6,920 nucleotides of DNA from Kiloniellales bacterium. GTDB lineage: Bacteria; Pseudomonadota; Alphaproteobacteria; Kiloniellales; JAKSBE01. Below the pieces are notes generated by a model. That model saw nothing but the letters and a program-made list of their open reading frames with translations. It was not told the DNA's origin and did no database searches. The stretch lies in contig JASJAL010000385.1 of the NCBI GenBank assembly GCA_030067055.1, forward strand, positions 1 to 6,920. Reading direction: 5' to 3'. Below, one piece after another: positions 1 through 5,709 of the stretch. Each line of letters opens with the position of its first letter. Position 1 is the stretch's first letter. A program made the translations under genes and the position numbers.

Positions 1-128
1 ATCTCCTTGAGCCAGAGATCGACCGCGGCAGCCTCCTTGGCCAGGCCTCGGGGCCAGAGCCGGTCGATCAGCACCCGGTAGCCGTCCTCGGGTGCGGGAG
101 GCGCATAGACGCGCTTGATCCGGACCAT
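1..128 (-). CDS. DUF488 family protein (YeaO-like), N-terminal part only
   Basis: The minus strand from base 128 reads [11 protein letters not shown], then [16 protein letters not shown], then a DLWLKE segment, and runs off the left edge after about 42 codons. The pattern RVY..P...DGYRVL(I/V)DRLWPRG is the signature of the DUF488/YeaO family, small cytoplasmic proteins of about 115-130 residues whose biochemical role is not established. The ATG at 128 is well supported: a GGAGGA ribosome site lies four bases upstream on the minus strand. About two thirds of the gene should lie outside the window. It diverges from the glycosyltransferase at 450. Family assignment is from remembered motif; the function is unknown. 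Confidence 0.9.
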   Translation of the reverse strand, partial: MVRIKRVYAPPAPEDGYRVLIDRLWPRGLAKEAAAVDLWLKE

Positions 129-449
129 GGTTCCTCCGGCCTGTCGAAGACACAAAGGGAATTCCTATCACATCGTCCAGCGGGTGAGCGGTCGACGATC
201 GTGCACAGCGCCGCGAACGTCCACTGAACCGCTTGACTGCCCCGACCAAATGGCCGCTCCTCACGCGACTTTGAAGACTGCGCGAAGGCTTTGTGAATTT
301 CCTGGTTCCCGCTCGGCCCTATCTCATCTGTCATGAACAGCCGACAGTCCGATTTCGCAAGCGTTGTTCGCAAGGAACATACGGAGCCACGACAGAGTCC
401 CGCGGACTCGAGTCCGACCAAAGCTCGCGGGCTTTGCGAAAGACCCGGA
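129..449. other. Intergenic region between divergent DUF488 and glycosyltransferase genes
   Basis: These 321 bases hold no gene I can support. Short open frames exist but show no family resemblance. The plus strand could extend the glycosyltransferase frame upstream to an ATG at 333, but the added residues are unlike the family N-terminus and that ATG has no ribosome site. A weak plus-strand promoter match is TTGAAG (271-276), 17 bases, TGAATT (294-299). An 8-base direct repeat TTCGCAAG occurs at 354-361 and 367-374. The segment 395-436 has overlapping inverted repeats, listed separately. Confidence 0.6.
395..436 (+). repeat. Nested inverted repeats in the glycosyltransferase leader
   Basis: GAGTCC (395-400), CGC, GGACTC (404-409), GAGTCC (410-415) give two competing pairings: a 6-base stem with a 3-base loop at 395-409, or a perfect 14-base palindrome CGGACTCGAGTCCG at 403-416. 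Directly after it, CAAAGC (419-424) and GCTTTG (431-436) form a second 6-base stem with a 6-base loop. The block ends 13 bases before the chosen ATG at 450. It could be an operator for a dimeric regulator or a structured 5' leader; no T-tract follows, so a terminator is unlikely. The pairing is seen directly, but any function is inference. Confidence 0.45.
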
Positions 450-1172
450 ATGATCTCGATCATCGTCCCGACACTGAACGAGGCTGACCGCCTGCCGAAC
501 CTTCTGGCCGACCTCGCCATGGAAACTCCCGACCATGAGGTCATCGTCGTCGACGGCGGCAGCGACGACGGAACCGACGCGGTCGCCCGCCGCGCCGGCG
601 CACGCGTGCTGCCCTCGGCACCCGGCCGCGGCCAGCAGCTCTCGGCCGGGGCCGCGGCGGCACGCGGCGAGATCTTGCTCTTCCTCCATGCCGACTCGCG
701 CTTTCCCGCCGGCGGGCTGGCGCGGATTCTCGAGACCCTCGCCGCCCATCCGACCCGCCCGGGCGGCAACTTCCGTCTGGTCTTCGACGGCGACACGCCC
801 TTCAGCCGCTGGCTGACCGGCTTCTATGCCTGGATCCGAAGCCTGGGCTACTACTACGGCGATTCGGCGGTCTTCGTCCGGCGCAGCGCCTACGAGGAGA
901 TCGGCGGCATCCGGGAGATCGCGCTGATGGAGGACTACGACTTCACCCGGCGCCTGGAGCGCAAGGGCCGCACCTGCTACATCGAGCAGCCGCCCCTGAC
1001 CACCTCGTCGCGCCGCTTCGAGGGACGCCGCCCGATCTCTATCGTCTGGGGCTGGATCGAGATCCACCTGCTGTTCCACCTCAAGATATCGCCGGCCTTC
1101 TTGGTCAGGCGCTATGAGGCGCAGCGCCGCCGCGGGCAGAGAGACGACAGGTCGCTTCGGTCTGTTCGATAG
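450..1172 (+). CDS. Family-2 glycosyltransferase, TIGR04283 type
   Basis: A GT-A fold glycosyltransferase of 240 residues, close to the usual 220-240 of the 'rSAM/selenodomain-associated transferase 2' group. Visible motifs are the opening MISIIVPTLNEADRLP (1-16), VVDGGSDDGT (33-42), LLFLHADSRFP (76-86) with a metal/nucleotide-binding type HAD, GDSAVFVRR (137-145), ALMEDYDFTRRL (158-169), and a C-terminal HLKISPAFLVRRY. No signal peptide or clear membrane helix is visible, so a cytosolic or membrane-peripheral enzyme is likely. The ATG at 450 is chosen because the conserved strand starts at residue 2; the ribosome site there is weak (CCGGA against the ATG), and the frame is open back to 333. 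Some relatives act in arsenosugar synthesis, but neither the usual DUF2064/TIGR04282 partner nor a radical-SAM gene is present here, so donor and acceptor are unknown. It converges on the gene ending at 1185. Confidence 0.88.
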   Translation: MISIIVPTLNEADRLPNLLADLAMETPDHEVIVVDGGSDDGTDAVARRAGARVLPSAPGRGQQLSAGAAAARGEILLFLHADSRFPAGGLARILETLAAHPTRPGGNFRLVFDGDTPFSRWLTGFYAWIRSLGYYYGDSAVFVRRSAYEEIGGIREIALMEDYDFTRRLERKGRTCYIEQPPLTTSSRRFEGRRPISIVWGWIEIHLLFHLKISPAFLVRRYEAQRRRGQRDDRSLRSVR

Positions 1173-1184
1173 AACTCAGGCGGT

Positions 1185-2297
1185 TTATGCCGTCGCGATG
1201 GCGGCCGTGATGAAATCCTTGAGCCAGGCCAGCGCCTTCTTCGACAATCCCAGGCCGACGTGGATCGGGCCCCGGTCGCTGGCGATCACCAGCTCCCATC
1301 CGGAGTTGCCCCGGGCCCGCCGGATGGCGATCGACTCGATCTCGTCCAGCGAGAGCCCATTGCGGCTGTGCCGGTTCAGGCGCAGGGAGTCGGTGACCAT
1401 GAGTTCCCGCCGGTCGAGGCTGATCTCGCGGCGGGCGCCCCGATCCTGGACCAGCATGTAGCACGGCAAGCCGCTGAACAGCAGGCCGGCGGCGAAAAGA
1501 ATGACGGGGTTCTGATCGGTGAAGAAGGCGCCAGCCATCATGACGGCGCCCGCGAGCATGAAGATCGCCAGGAACCAGATCGGGAAGCGTCCCGCCGTGA
1601 TCACGACCTTGAGCGAATTCGCGTCACGCCGCTCGACGTAGAGCCCTCGCGGGGCATCGGCAGCGGGATCGAAGGCGTGGGTCACCTTGCCTTCCTCGAC
1701 CAGGTTCTTCAGCGACTTGTCCAGATCGCCGTGATCGCGTTCGACCACGCCGGCGACGCTGGCTTCCAGCGCCGGCAGCTCGAGCTGACGGGCGTAGCCT
1801 TCCCAGCGCTCGCGCGGCAGCTCGGTCGTGGCCTGGACGTAGAGCAGGACGCAGCGATTCGGATCGTCGTGCAGCAGTTCGATGATCTGGTAGGTCGTGG
1901 AGCTCCTTTTGGTCTTCACGACCTCCTGGCGATGCAGAACGCCCTTGAAGGCCGTGTAGGGCTGATACCAGGACTCCGCGCTCCAGAAGCGCCGGCCCTC
2001 GACCTCGACGCCGTCGCTGCGAAAGGTGGCGCGGCGCTTGCGCCTGAGGGTCGCGATCCCGTTCAAAGCCAGGCCCAGGCCGATCAGCGAGAAGGGCACG
2101 GCGAACAGCAGGACGAAGAGTTCCTCCCGGCGCACTTCGCTGAAGATGTTCCAGGTGAAGACGGTCCAGATGGTGCCGAAGACGATCTGGACTACGGCGC
2201 CGGCGCGCAAAGGGGAAAGGTCGACGGTCTGGGGCAGGTCCGCGAGGTCAACCGATACCCTGACCGAGCGCCAGTCCTTGGAGCCGATATCCGCCAT
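1185..2297 (-). CDS. Four-helix membrane protein of unknown function
   Basis: I do not recognise a named family for this 370-residue protein. It has two hydrophobic helix pairs, at about 32-52 and 60-82, then about 237-257 and 262-284, each followed by a basic turn (LRRKRRATF, DRGARREI) and a soluble beta-rich stretch. The first soluble part is long (about 85-235) and includes a charged helical segment near 185-205; the second is short (about 288-350) and ends in an amphipathic C-terminus. The layout resembles bacterial PH-like (DUF304/YdbT style) membrane proteins and suggests an internal duplication. The ATG at 2297 is chosen over an in-frame TTG at 2324 because GGAGGA sits six bases upstream of it. 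It is the last of four minus-strand genes and follows the crotonase after a 104-base gap. An inner-membrane location is likely; the function is unknown. Confidence 0.8.
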   Translation of the reverse strand: MADIGSKDWRSVRVSVDLADLPQTVDLSPLRAGAVVQIVFGTIWTVFTWNIFSEVRREELFVLLFAVPFSLIGLGLALNGIATLRRKRRATFRSDGVEVEGRRFWSAESWYQPYTAFKGVLHRQEVVKTKRSSTTYQIIELLHDDPNRCVLLYVQATTELPRERWEGYARQLELPALEASVAGVVERDHGDLDKSLKNLVEEGKVTHAFDPAADAPRGLYVERRDANSLKVVITAGRFPIWFLAIFMLAGAVMMAGAFFTDQNPVILFAAGLLFSGLPCYMLVQDRGARREISLDRRELMVTDSLRLNRHSRNGLSLDEIESIAIRRARGNSGWELVIASDRGPIHVGLGLSKKALAWLKDFITAAIATA

Positions 2298-2324
2298 GAC
2301 CGTTCCTCCTCGAAGAGCCTCCAA

Positions 2325-2337
2325 TGAAGCCGCTTCA
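2325..2337. repeat. Perfect short dyad upstream of the membrane protein gene
   Basis: TGAAGC, one central C, GCTTCA form a perfect 6-base inverted repeat starting 28 bases upstream of the ATG at 2297. The position fits a promoter-proximal operator or a leader hairpin, but one 13-base dyad can arise by chance. No clear -35/-10 pair was seen next to it. Confidence 0.25.
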
Positions 2338-2386
2338 GTGGAACATCTGGTTAACGGACCCCGGTTTCACGAGGAATTGAAACGGC

Positions 2387-2401
2387 CCCGCGGCCTGCGG
2401 G
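2387..2401 (-). terminator. Possible weak terminator hairpin after the crotonase gene
   Basis: On the minus strand, directly after the TGA stop (2404-2402), CCCGC, AGGCC, GCGGG form a 5-base GC stem with a 5-base loop. It is followed by GCCGTTTCAATT, which has only a broken T-run. This is a poor match to an intrinsic terminator, and read-through into the membrane protein gene is possible. An 8-base direct repeat AACGGCCC flanks it (2381-2388 and 2404-2411). Confidence 0.25.
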
Positions 2402-3181
2402 TCAACGGCCCTGGAAGCGCGGCCGCCGCTTGGCCATGAAGGCCTCGATACCTTCCCGGTAGTCGGCGCTGTCGCAGGCGCTGTAGGGGAGCTCGGTCTC
2501 GGCGGCAGTAAGCGGAGCCGGGTCTTCCAGACGGTTCAAGCAGGCCCGGTGCAGGCGCGCGGCCAGGGGCGCGCCGGCGGCGATCCGCGCTGCGGTGGCC
2601 TGGACCTCGGCCTCGACTTCGGCGTCGGGCAGGACTCGCTGGACCAGGCCGCGGGCCAGGGCCTCGGCGGCGGTCAGGACCCGGCCCTCGAGCAGGAGCT
2701 CGGCGGCGCCGGCCCGGCCGATCAGCGTGACCAGGGCCTCCAGCCCGGGATAGGGCAAGGCATGGCCGATCCGATTGATTGGGATGCCGAGACGCGCGCT
2801 CGCACCGCAGATCCGAATGTCGCAGAGCGCCGCCAGCTCCAGGCCGCCGCCGCTGCAAGCGCCGAGGATCATGGCGACGCTGGGGTGCCGGCAGTGCTTC
2901 AGGCCCTCCAGAGCCGGTTCCATCCTTTCCGCATAGGCCTTTGCCTGGGCCGCCGAGGCCCGGAGGGCCGGGAACTCGGCAATGTCGGCACCGGCCGCGA
3001 AGGCGGCCTCGCCCGCGCCGCGCAGGATCAGGCAGCGCAGGCTGTCGTCGGCGTCGGCCTCGGCCAGGAGCGCGCCCAGGCGCTCCCACATCTCCAGGGT
3101 CAGGGCATTCCGCTTTTCCGGGCGGTTGAGGACGATGGTCGCGATCGCGCCGTCGCGTTGAAGCCGTACCGAGTCTGTCAT
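2402..3181 (-). CDS. Enoyl-CoA hydratase/isomerase family protein (crotonase fold)
   Basis: A 259-residue protein of standard crotonase length. Family marks in order are the N-terminal strand ending IVLNRPEKRNAL (16-27), the first oxyanion-hole motif FAAGADIAEF (61-70), and the second, GACSGGGLELAALCDI (107-122), where G112 should give the second oxyanion amide and E115 matches the first catalytic glutamate of rat mitochondrial hydratase (E144). The position matching the second glutamate (E164) is I135 in LGIPINRIG, and the usual GAGG loop is replaced by ALPYPGLEA. It therefore probably binds an acyl-CoA thioester in the cytoplasm, but classic water addition to enoyl-CoA is doubtful; isomerase, hydrolase or another crotonase chemistry is possible. 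The ATG at 3181 has a GGGGA ribosome site five bases upstream. It lies 69 bases behind the AraC-family gene on the same strand, with a hairpin between them. Confidence 0.9.
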   Translation of the reverse strand: MTDSVRLQRDGAIATIVLNRPEKRNALTLEMWERLGALLAEADADDSLRCLILRGAGEAAFAAGADIAEFPALRASAAQAKAYAERMEPALEGLKHCRHPSVAMILGACSGGGLELAALCDIRICGASARLGIPINRIGHALPYPGLEALVTLIGRAGAAELLLEGRVLTAAEALARGLVQRVLPDAEVEAEVQATAARIAAGAPLAARLHRACLNRLEDPAPLTAAETELPYSACDSADYREGIEAFMAKRRPRFQGR

Positions 3182-3210
3182 GAAATCCCCACTGAGCTGC
3201 GGGGGCAGTC

Positions 3211-3253
3211 TAGGCCGCCCGGACCGTCTCGGCCAGACGACCGGTCCGGCCTA
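3211..3253 (-). repeat. Long imperfect hairpin starting at the AraC-family stop codon
   Basis: On the plus strand TAGGCC (3211-3216) pairs with GGCCTA (3248-3253), GGACC (3221-3225) pairs with GGTCC (3243-3247), and GTCT (3226-3229) pairs with AGAC (3235-3238) around a CGGCC loop. Bulges of four bases lie on each side. That makes about 15 paired bases, mostly G-C. The outer arm contains the TAG stop of the AraC-family gene (3253-3251). No T-tract follows on the minus strand, so it is not a standard intrinsic terminator. It could weaken read-through into the crotonase gene or stabilise the 3' end of the upstream message. Confidence 0.45.
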
Positions 3254-4225
3254 TTTGCGGCTGAGCGTCTGCGAGGGCAGCTCGCCGAAGCGCTTCTTGT
3301 AGGCAGCGCTGAAGCGGCCCAGATGAGCGAAGCCACAACCAACCGCGATCGTCATGACCTGATCGCTCGGATCCGCGGCCAGCAAAGACTGGTGTGCCCG
3401 GTCCAGGCGAACCGCCTGGAGCAAGGCCTTGGGCGAATATCCTCGAAACCTCCGAAAGGCATGATGGATCGACCGGGCGCTGACCTCGGTGATCCCCTCG
3501 AGGTCCTTCATCGTGATCGGCTTCTCGGCGTTCTCAAGGATGTAGTCCTCGACCAGCTTCACGTGCCGCGGCAGTCCGGTCCCGGTCGCCTCTCGGAAGC
3601 GGAGACTGTAGTTGTGCTTGCAGCAGGTCAGCAGTGCCGTCAACAGGGCCTCTTCCAACCTCGCGATCGCCTCAGGGTCGTCCGCGGTCTTGAGACCCTC
3701 CAGAAGGCCTCGAAGGCATTCGTCGACCGGCGCAGAGGCCTCCGATGAGGCGAACAACTGAGACTCGAAAGCGAGAGGCGTGCCCAGCGGAACCCGGGTC
3801 AGGGAGACGAGACGGGACTCGAGCGCCTTGCGCCGGAGCTTTACGGAAACGCCGCCGTGCGCAGCGCCCCCCACTCCGTCGTCTGCAGAGTGTTTCTCGG
3901 TTGTGGATGTCTTCGCCTTGGATGACGCCACGGCGCCGACACCACATGCCTTGATCCCGGTCTCGCCATCCAGGTCGGCAATCAGGAGAAAATAGCCGCT
4001 CGAATCACCGGCGCTCGACTCGCCGCCGGATGGCCGATCAGGCGCCGCTGCGCTGGAAACGACGCGAAGGAGTCGTGCGCTCGACGTCTCGCCGAGCCGA
4101 TCGATGTCGGCTTTGTCCAAGGCAGTTGCCATCGAGGCCGGGCGCCGAAGCGCATTGGGTTTCGCGGTCAGTAGACCTGCAACCCGTCGGAGCGACGACC
4201 GATCAAGAGTCCCCCGTGAACCCAT
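3251..4225 (-). CDS. AraC-family transcriptional regulator
   Basis: A 324-residue cytoplasmic DNA-binding protein. The C-terminal third (about 220-322) is an AraC/XylS double helix-turn-helix. The first motif lies around ITMKDLEGITEVSARSIHHAFRR (237-259, interrupted here as two turns), the second around TIAVGCGFAHLGRFSAAYKKRFG (292-314), ending with the typical GELPSQTL. The middle part (about 140-215, RVPLGTPLAFE and the LLTCCKHNYS turn) matches the sensor domain of the AraC_binding_2 type; residues 58-78 and 97-125 are rich in Ala, Ser, Gly and Lys and look divergent. The effector is unknown. The start at 4225 has AAGGCGG ten bases upstream; an ATG at 4132 (residue 32) is an alternative with no clear ribosome site. 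It follows the patatin gene after 285 bases and precedes the crotonase, so control of either neighbour is plausible but not shown. Confidence 0.9.
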   Translation of the reverse strand: MGSRGTLDRSSLRRVAGLLTAKPNALRRPASMATALDKADIDRLGETSSARLLRVVSSAAAPDRPSGGESSAGDSSGYFLLIADLDGETGIKACGVGAVASSKAKTSTTEKHSADDGVGGAAHGGVSVKLRRKALESRLVSLTRVPLGTPLAFESQLFASSEASAPVDECLRGLLEGLKTADDPEAIARLEEALLTALLTCCKHNYSLRFREATGTGLPRHVKLVEDYILENAEKPITMKDLEGITEVSARSIHHAFRRFRGYSPKALLQAVRLDRAHQSLLAADPSDQVMTIAVGCGFAHLGRFSAAYKKRFGELPSQTLSRK

Positions 4226-4388
4226 TGCATGCTACCCGCCTTTGCTCACAGCCCCGTCCTTCGACGAAACGATGCCCCCGATCGCGCTCTTCGTTCGACC
4301 CCCTGAAAAGCGCCTTCGACATCGATGGCACGGACTGTTCGGAGAAGTTTCACCAATAGCAAAGGGGCTTGGCTATCCGGATCGCGCA

Positions 4389-4407
4389 GAAAATGTTTGG
4401 TATTTTC
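4389..4407. repeat. AT-rich inverted repeat, candidate regulatory site
   Basis: GAAAAT, a 7-base spacer (GTTTGGT), ATTTTC form a perfect 6-base dyad about 165 bases upstream of the AraC-family start. It is an AT-rich island in GC-rich DNA. The form suits a dimer-binding operator or a promoter-proximal element. AraC proteins more often bind direct repeats, so self-regulation by this site is only a guess. An 8-base palindrome CAGGCCTG (4407-4414) overlaps its right end. Confidence 0.35.
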
Positions 4408-4477
4408 AGGCCTGACGTGAGTGCGGTTCGCCAAGGGCAGACAGACCGTAGGTCGTGCAGACGCGTTCTATGTAGAG

Positions 4478-4496
4478 GGATCGACTCCGTCGATCC
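4478..4496 (-). terminator. Perfect 8-base hairpin downstream of patatin gene, possible terminator
   Basis: GGATCGAC, TCC, GTCGATCC form a perfect 8-base stem with a 3-base loop, starting 14 bases past the patatin stop codon on the minus strand. The bases after it on that strand (CTCTACATAG) lack a T-run. This makes it a hairpin of terminator-like position rather than a standard intrinsic terminator; an operator for the downstream AraC-family gene is the alternative. Confidence 0.4.
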
Positions 4497-4510
4497 TGGC
4501 TGCTTTGGAT

Positions 4511-5551
4511 CTAGGCAGCCCGGCTCCATTCGAGCAGATAGCCTGACAGTTCCTTCAAGGTCTGCCGGTTCTTGAGGATCATGTCCTCGGCCAGAAGCTT
4601 CAGGACCCGTACATTGGAGCGGCTGGTGTCGTCCATGTCGTCGTTACCGACGTCGAGACGAACCTGGAAGCGGAAGTAGTTGGGCCGGCCGTTCGCGCCC
4701 TGTTGCAGAATGTGCCGGATCTGATAGTCGACGGAATGGGCGACGCCATCGCACATAAGAGAGAACAGGGGCTGGGCCCAGGTCGCCGCGCCCCAGTTGC
4801 GGCATTCCTCGTAGGGCAGGCGACGGGTCAGTTCGCCGGCGCCGAGGGAGACCATGAAGATCTCCCGGTTGCCCGCGGCGATCTCCTGCGCCTCGATCAG
4901 GGCGCAGAGTGCTGGGTTGTAGGCGAAGACCGCACCGTCGACCAGGGCGAAGTAGTCGTGGCCGTCCTCCGAGGGCACGTGAGCCGGCTCGAAGTAGGTC
5001 GGCGCAGCCGTCGTTGCCCGCACCACCTGGGCCATGGGGAAGTCGTAGCCGTCACGAAGCCGGGCGTTGCGGCTGCGGAAGAAGAAGGGGATCCGACGCT
5101 CGATCTCGTAGGAGGTCACCATGACGCTGGTCAGGGCCTCCGACAGCTTCACCTCGCCGAACATCTCCGACAGCACGCGGTTGAAGCCGTCCTCCGGGTA
5201 CTTGCTGTTGGCCAGATTGCCGACCGCCGTCACCTTGTGCCAGAGCGAGCGCTCGAAGACCCGATCGGCGTTCTTCTCGATCAGGCGGGACAGGGTGCGT
5301 GCGGAAAATCGGGGTTTGCCCTCGGCGTCCGGCGTCACCAGGGCCAGGCCGATCAGGCCGCCGATGGAGGTGCCGACGATGAGGTCGAAGATCTCCGAAA
5401 TCGGCTTGCCGACCCGCCGTTCGATATCGGCCAGCACCAGCGCCGGGATGACACCGCGAATCCCACCGCCGTCGATCGACAGCACCCGAAGTGGCTGCGT
5501 CGGACGGCCCAGAAACCGGGTCAGGCCGGCTGTGCGTGGGACCTCGTTCAA
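4511..5551 (-). CDS. Patatin-like phospholipase (DGGGIRG / GTSIG subfamily)
   Basis: A 346-residue patatin-fold lipid acyl hydrolase, likely cytoplasmic or membrane-peripheral with no signal peptide. All catalytic parts are present: oxyanion loop SIDGGGIRG (25-33), nucleophile elbow GTSIG (60-64, Ser62), and the partner aspartate in VDGA (Asp205). The VRATTAAPTYFEP segment (177-189) is typical of the plant-patatin/Pat17-like branch, which includes the CBASS effector CapV; no cyclase gene is nearby, so a defence role is not supported here. No ATG lies in frame upstream of the conserved core. The start is taken as TTG at 5551 because AAGGA sits eight bases upstream. An ATG at 5559 opens only a three-codon frame whose TGA overlaps the TTG. 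The gene diverges from another patatin at 5710 and is followed by the AraC-family gene. Confidence 0.92.
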   Translation of the reverse strand: MNEVPRTAGLTRFLGRPTQPLRVLSIDGGGIRGVIPALVLADIERRVGKPISEIFDLIVGTSIGGLIGLALVTPDAEGKPRFSARTLSRLIEKNADRVFERSLWHKVTAVGNLANSKYPEDGFNRVLSEMFGEVKLSEALTSVMVTSYEIERRIPFFFRSRNARLRDGYDFPMAQVVRATTAAPTYFEPAHVPSEDGHDYFALVDGAVFAYNPALCALIEAQEIAAGNREIFMVSLGAGELTRRLPYEECRNWGAATWAQPLFSLMCDGVAHSVDYQIRHILQQGANGRPNYFRFQVRLDVGNDDMDDTSRSNVRVLKLLAEDMILKNRQTLKELSGYLLEWSRAA

Positions 5552-5651
5552 GAAGTCATTCCTTGTCTTTGGCCGCTTGTTAACCCTTGGACGCCTTAGC
5601 TTAGCACAGAAGGCCTCGCCTTGACGTGGGTCACCCCCACAGTCGTGTTAC

Positions 5652-5680
5652 GTGACGATAGCAAAGAATTTACCTATAGG
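5652..5680 (+). promoter_or_regulatory. Candidate promoter for the plus-strand patatin gene
   Basis: GTGACG (5652-5657), a 17-base spacer and TATAGG (5675-5680) give a reasonable sigma-70-like match. Transcription would start near 5687, leaving a leader of about 23 bases with a weak GGGA ribosome site before the ATG at 5710. Just upstream are an imperfect palindrome GTTACGTGAC (5647-5656) and a GTGGG/CCCAC inverted repeat (5626-5640), so this 158-base divergent region could hold shared operator sites. A second TTGACG (5621-5626) has only a poor -10 partner. Minus-strand promoter signals were not clear. Confidence 0.4.
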
Positions 5681-5709
5681 GCTGTTAGTCGAGTCTTAAT
5701 GGGATAGCG

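Larger units (their letters stand above)
4226..4510. other. Intergenic region between patatin and AraC-family genes
   Basis: These 285 bases separate two minus-strand genes and should hold the end of the patatin message and the AraC-family promoter. They are less GC-rich than the flanking genes, especially at 4385-4410. Short open frames here show no family resemblance. Two inverted repeats stand out (4389-4407 and 4478-4496, listed separately). No confident -35/-10 pair was found on the minus strand. Confidence 0.6.

Noticed and set aside
333..449. Upstream 39-residue extension of the glycosyltransferase from ATG 333
   Set aside because: The ATG has no ribosome site, the residues are polar and unlike any GT-A N-terminus, and the conserved ISIIVPTLNE strand begins right after the ATG at 450.
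324..1079. Minus-strand open frame of about 250 codons opposite the glycosyltransferase
   Set aside because: It is antisense to a gene with intact GT-A motifs, and its translation is compositionally biased with no family resemblance. Similar antisense frames at 1260-2327, 4703-5599 and 5674-6579 were rejected for the same reason.
1173..1184. Bidirectional terminator between the glycosyltransferase and the membrane protein gene
   Set aside because: The convergent stops are only 12 bases apart and no hairpin or T-run was found around them.
2549..3748. Long plus-strand open frame of about 400 codons across the crotonase and AraC-family genes
   Set aside because: It is antisense to two genes with clear family motifs. 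Its translation is Gly/Gln/Arg-rich with no recognisable domain, as expected from GC-rich codon bias on the other strand.
4246..4434. Small gene in the patatin to AraC-family gap
   Set aside because: Open frames exist on both strands but have no good ribosome site or recognisable motif and overlap the apparent regulatory dyads.
4511..5551. CapV-type effector of a CBASS defence system
   Set aside because: The DGGGIRG and GTSIG motifs fit the same broad branch, but no CD-NTase, Cap2/Cap3 or other CBASS gene is in the window. The neighbours are an AraC regulator, a crotonase and another patatin.
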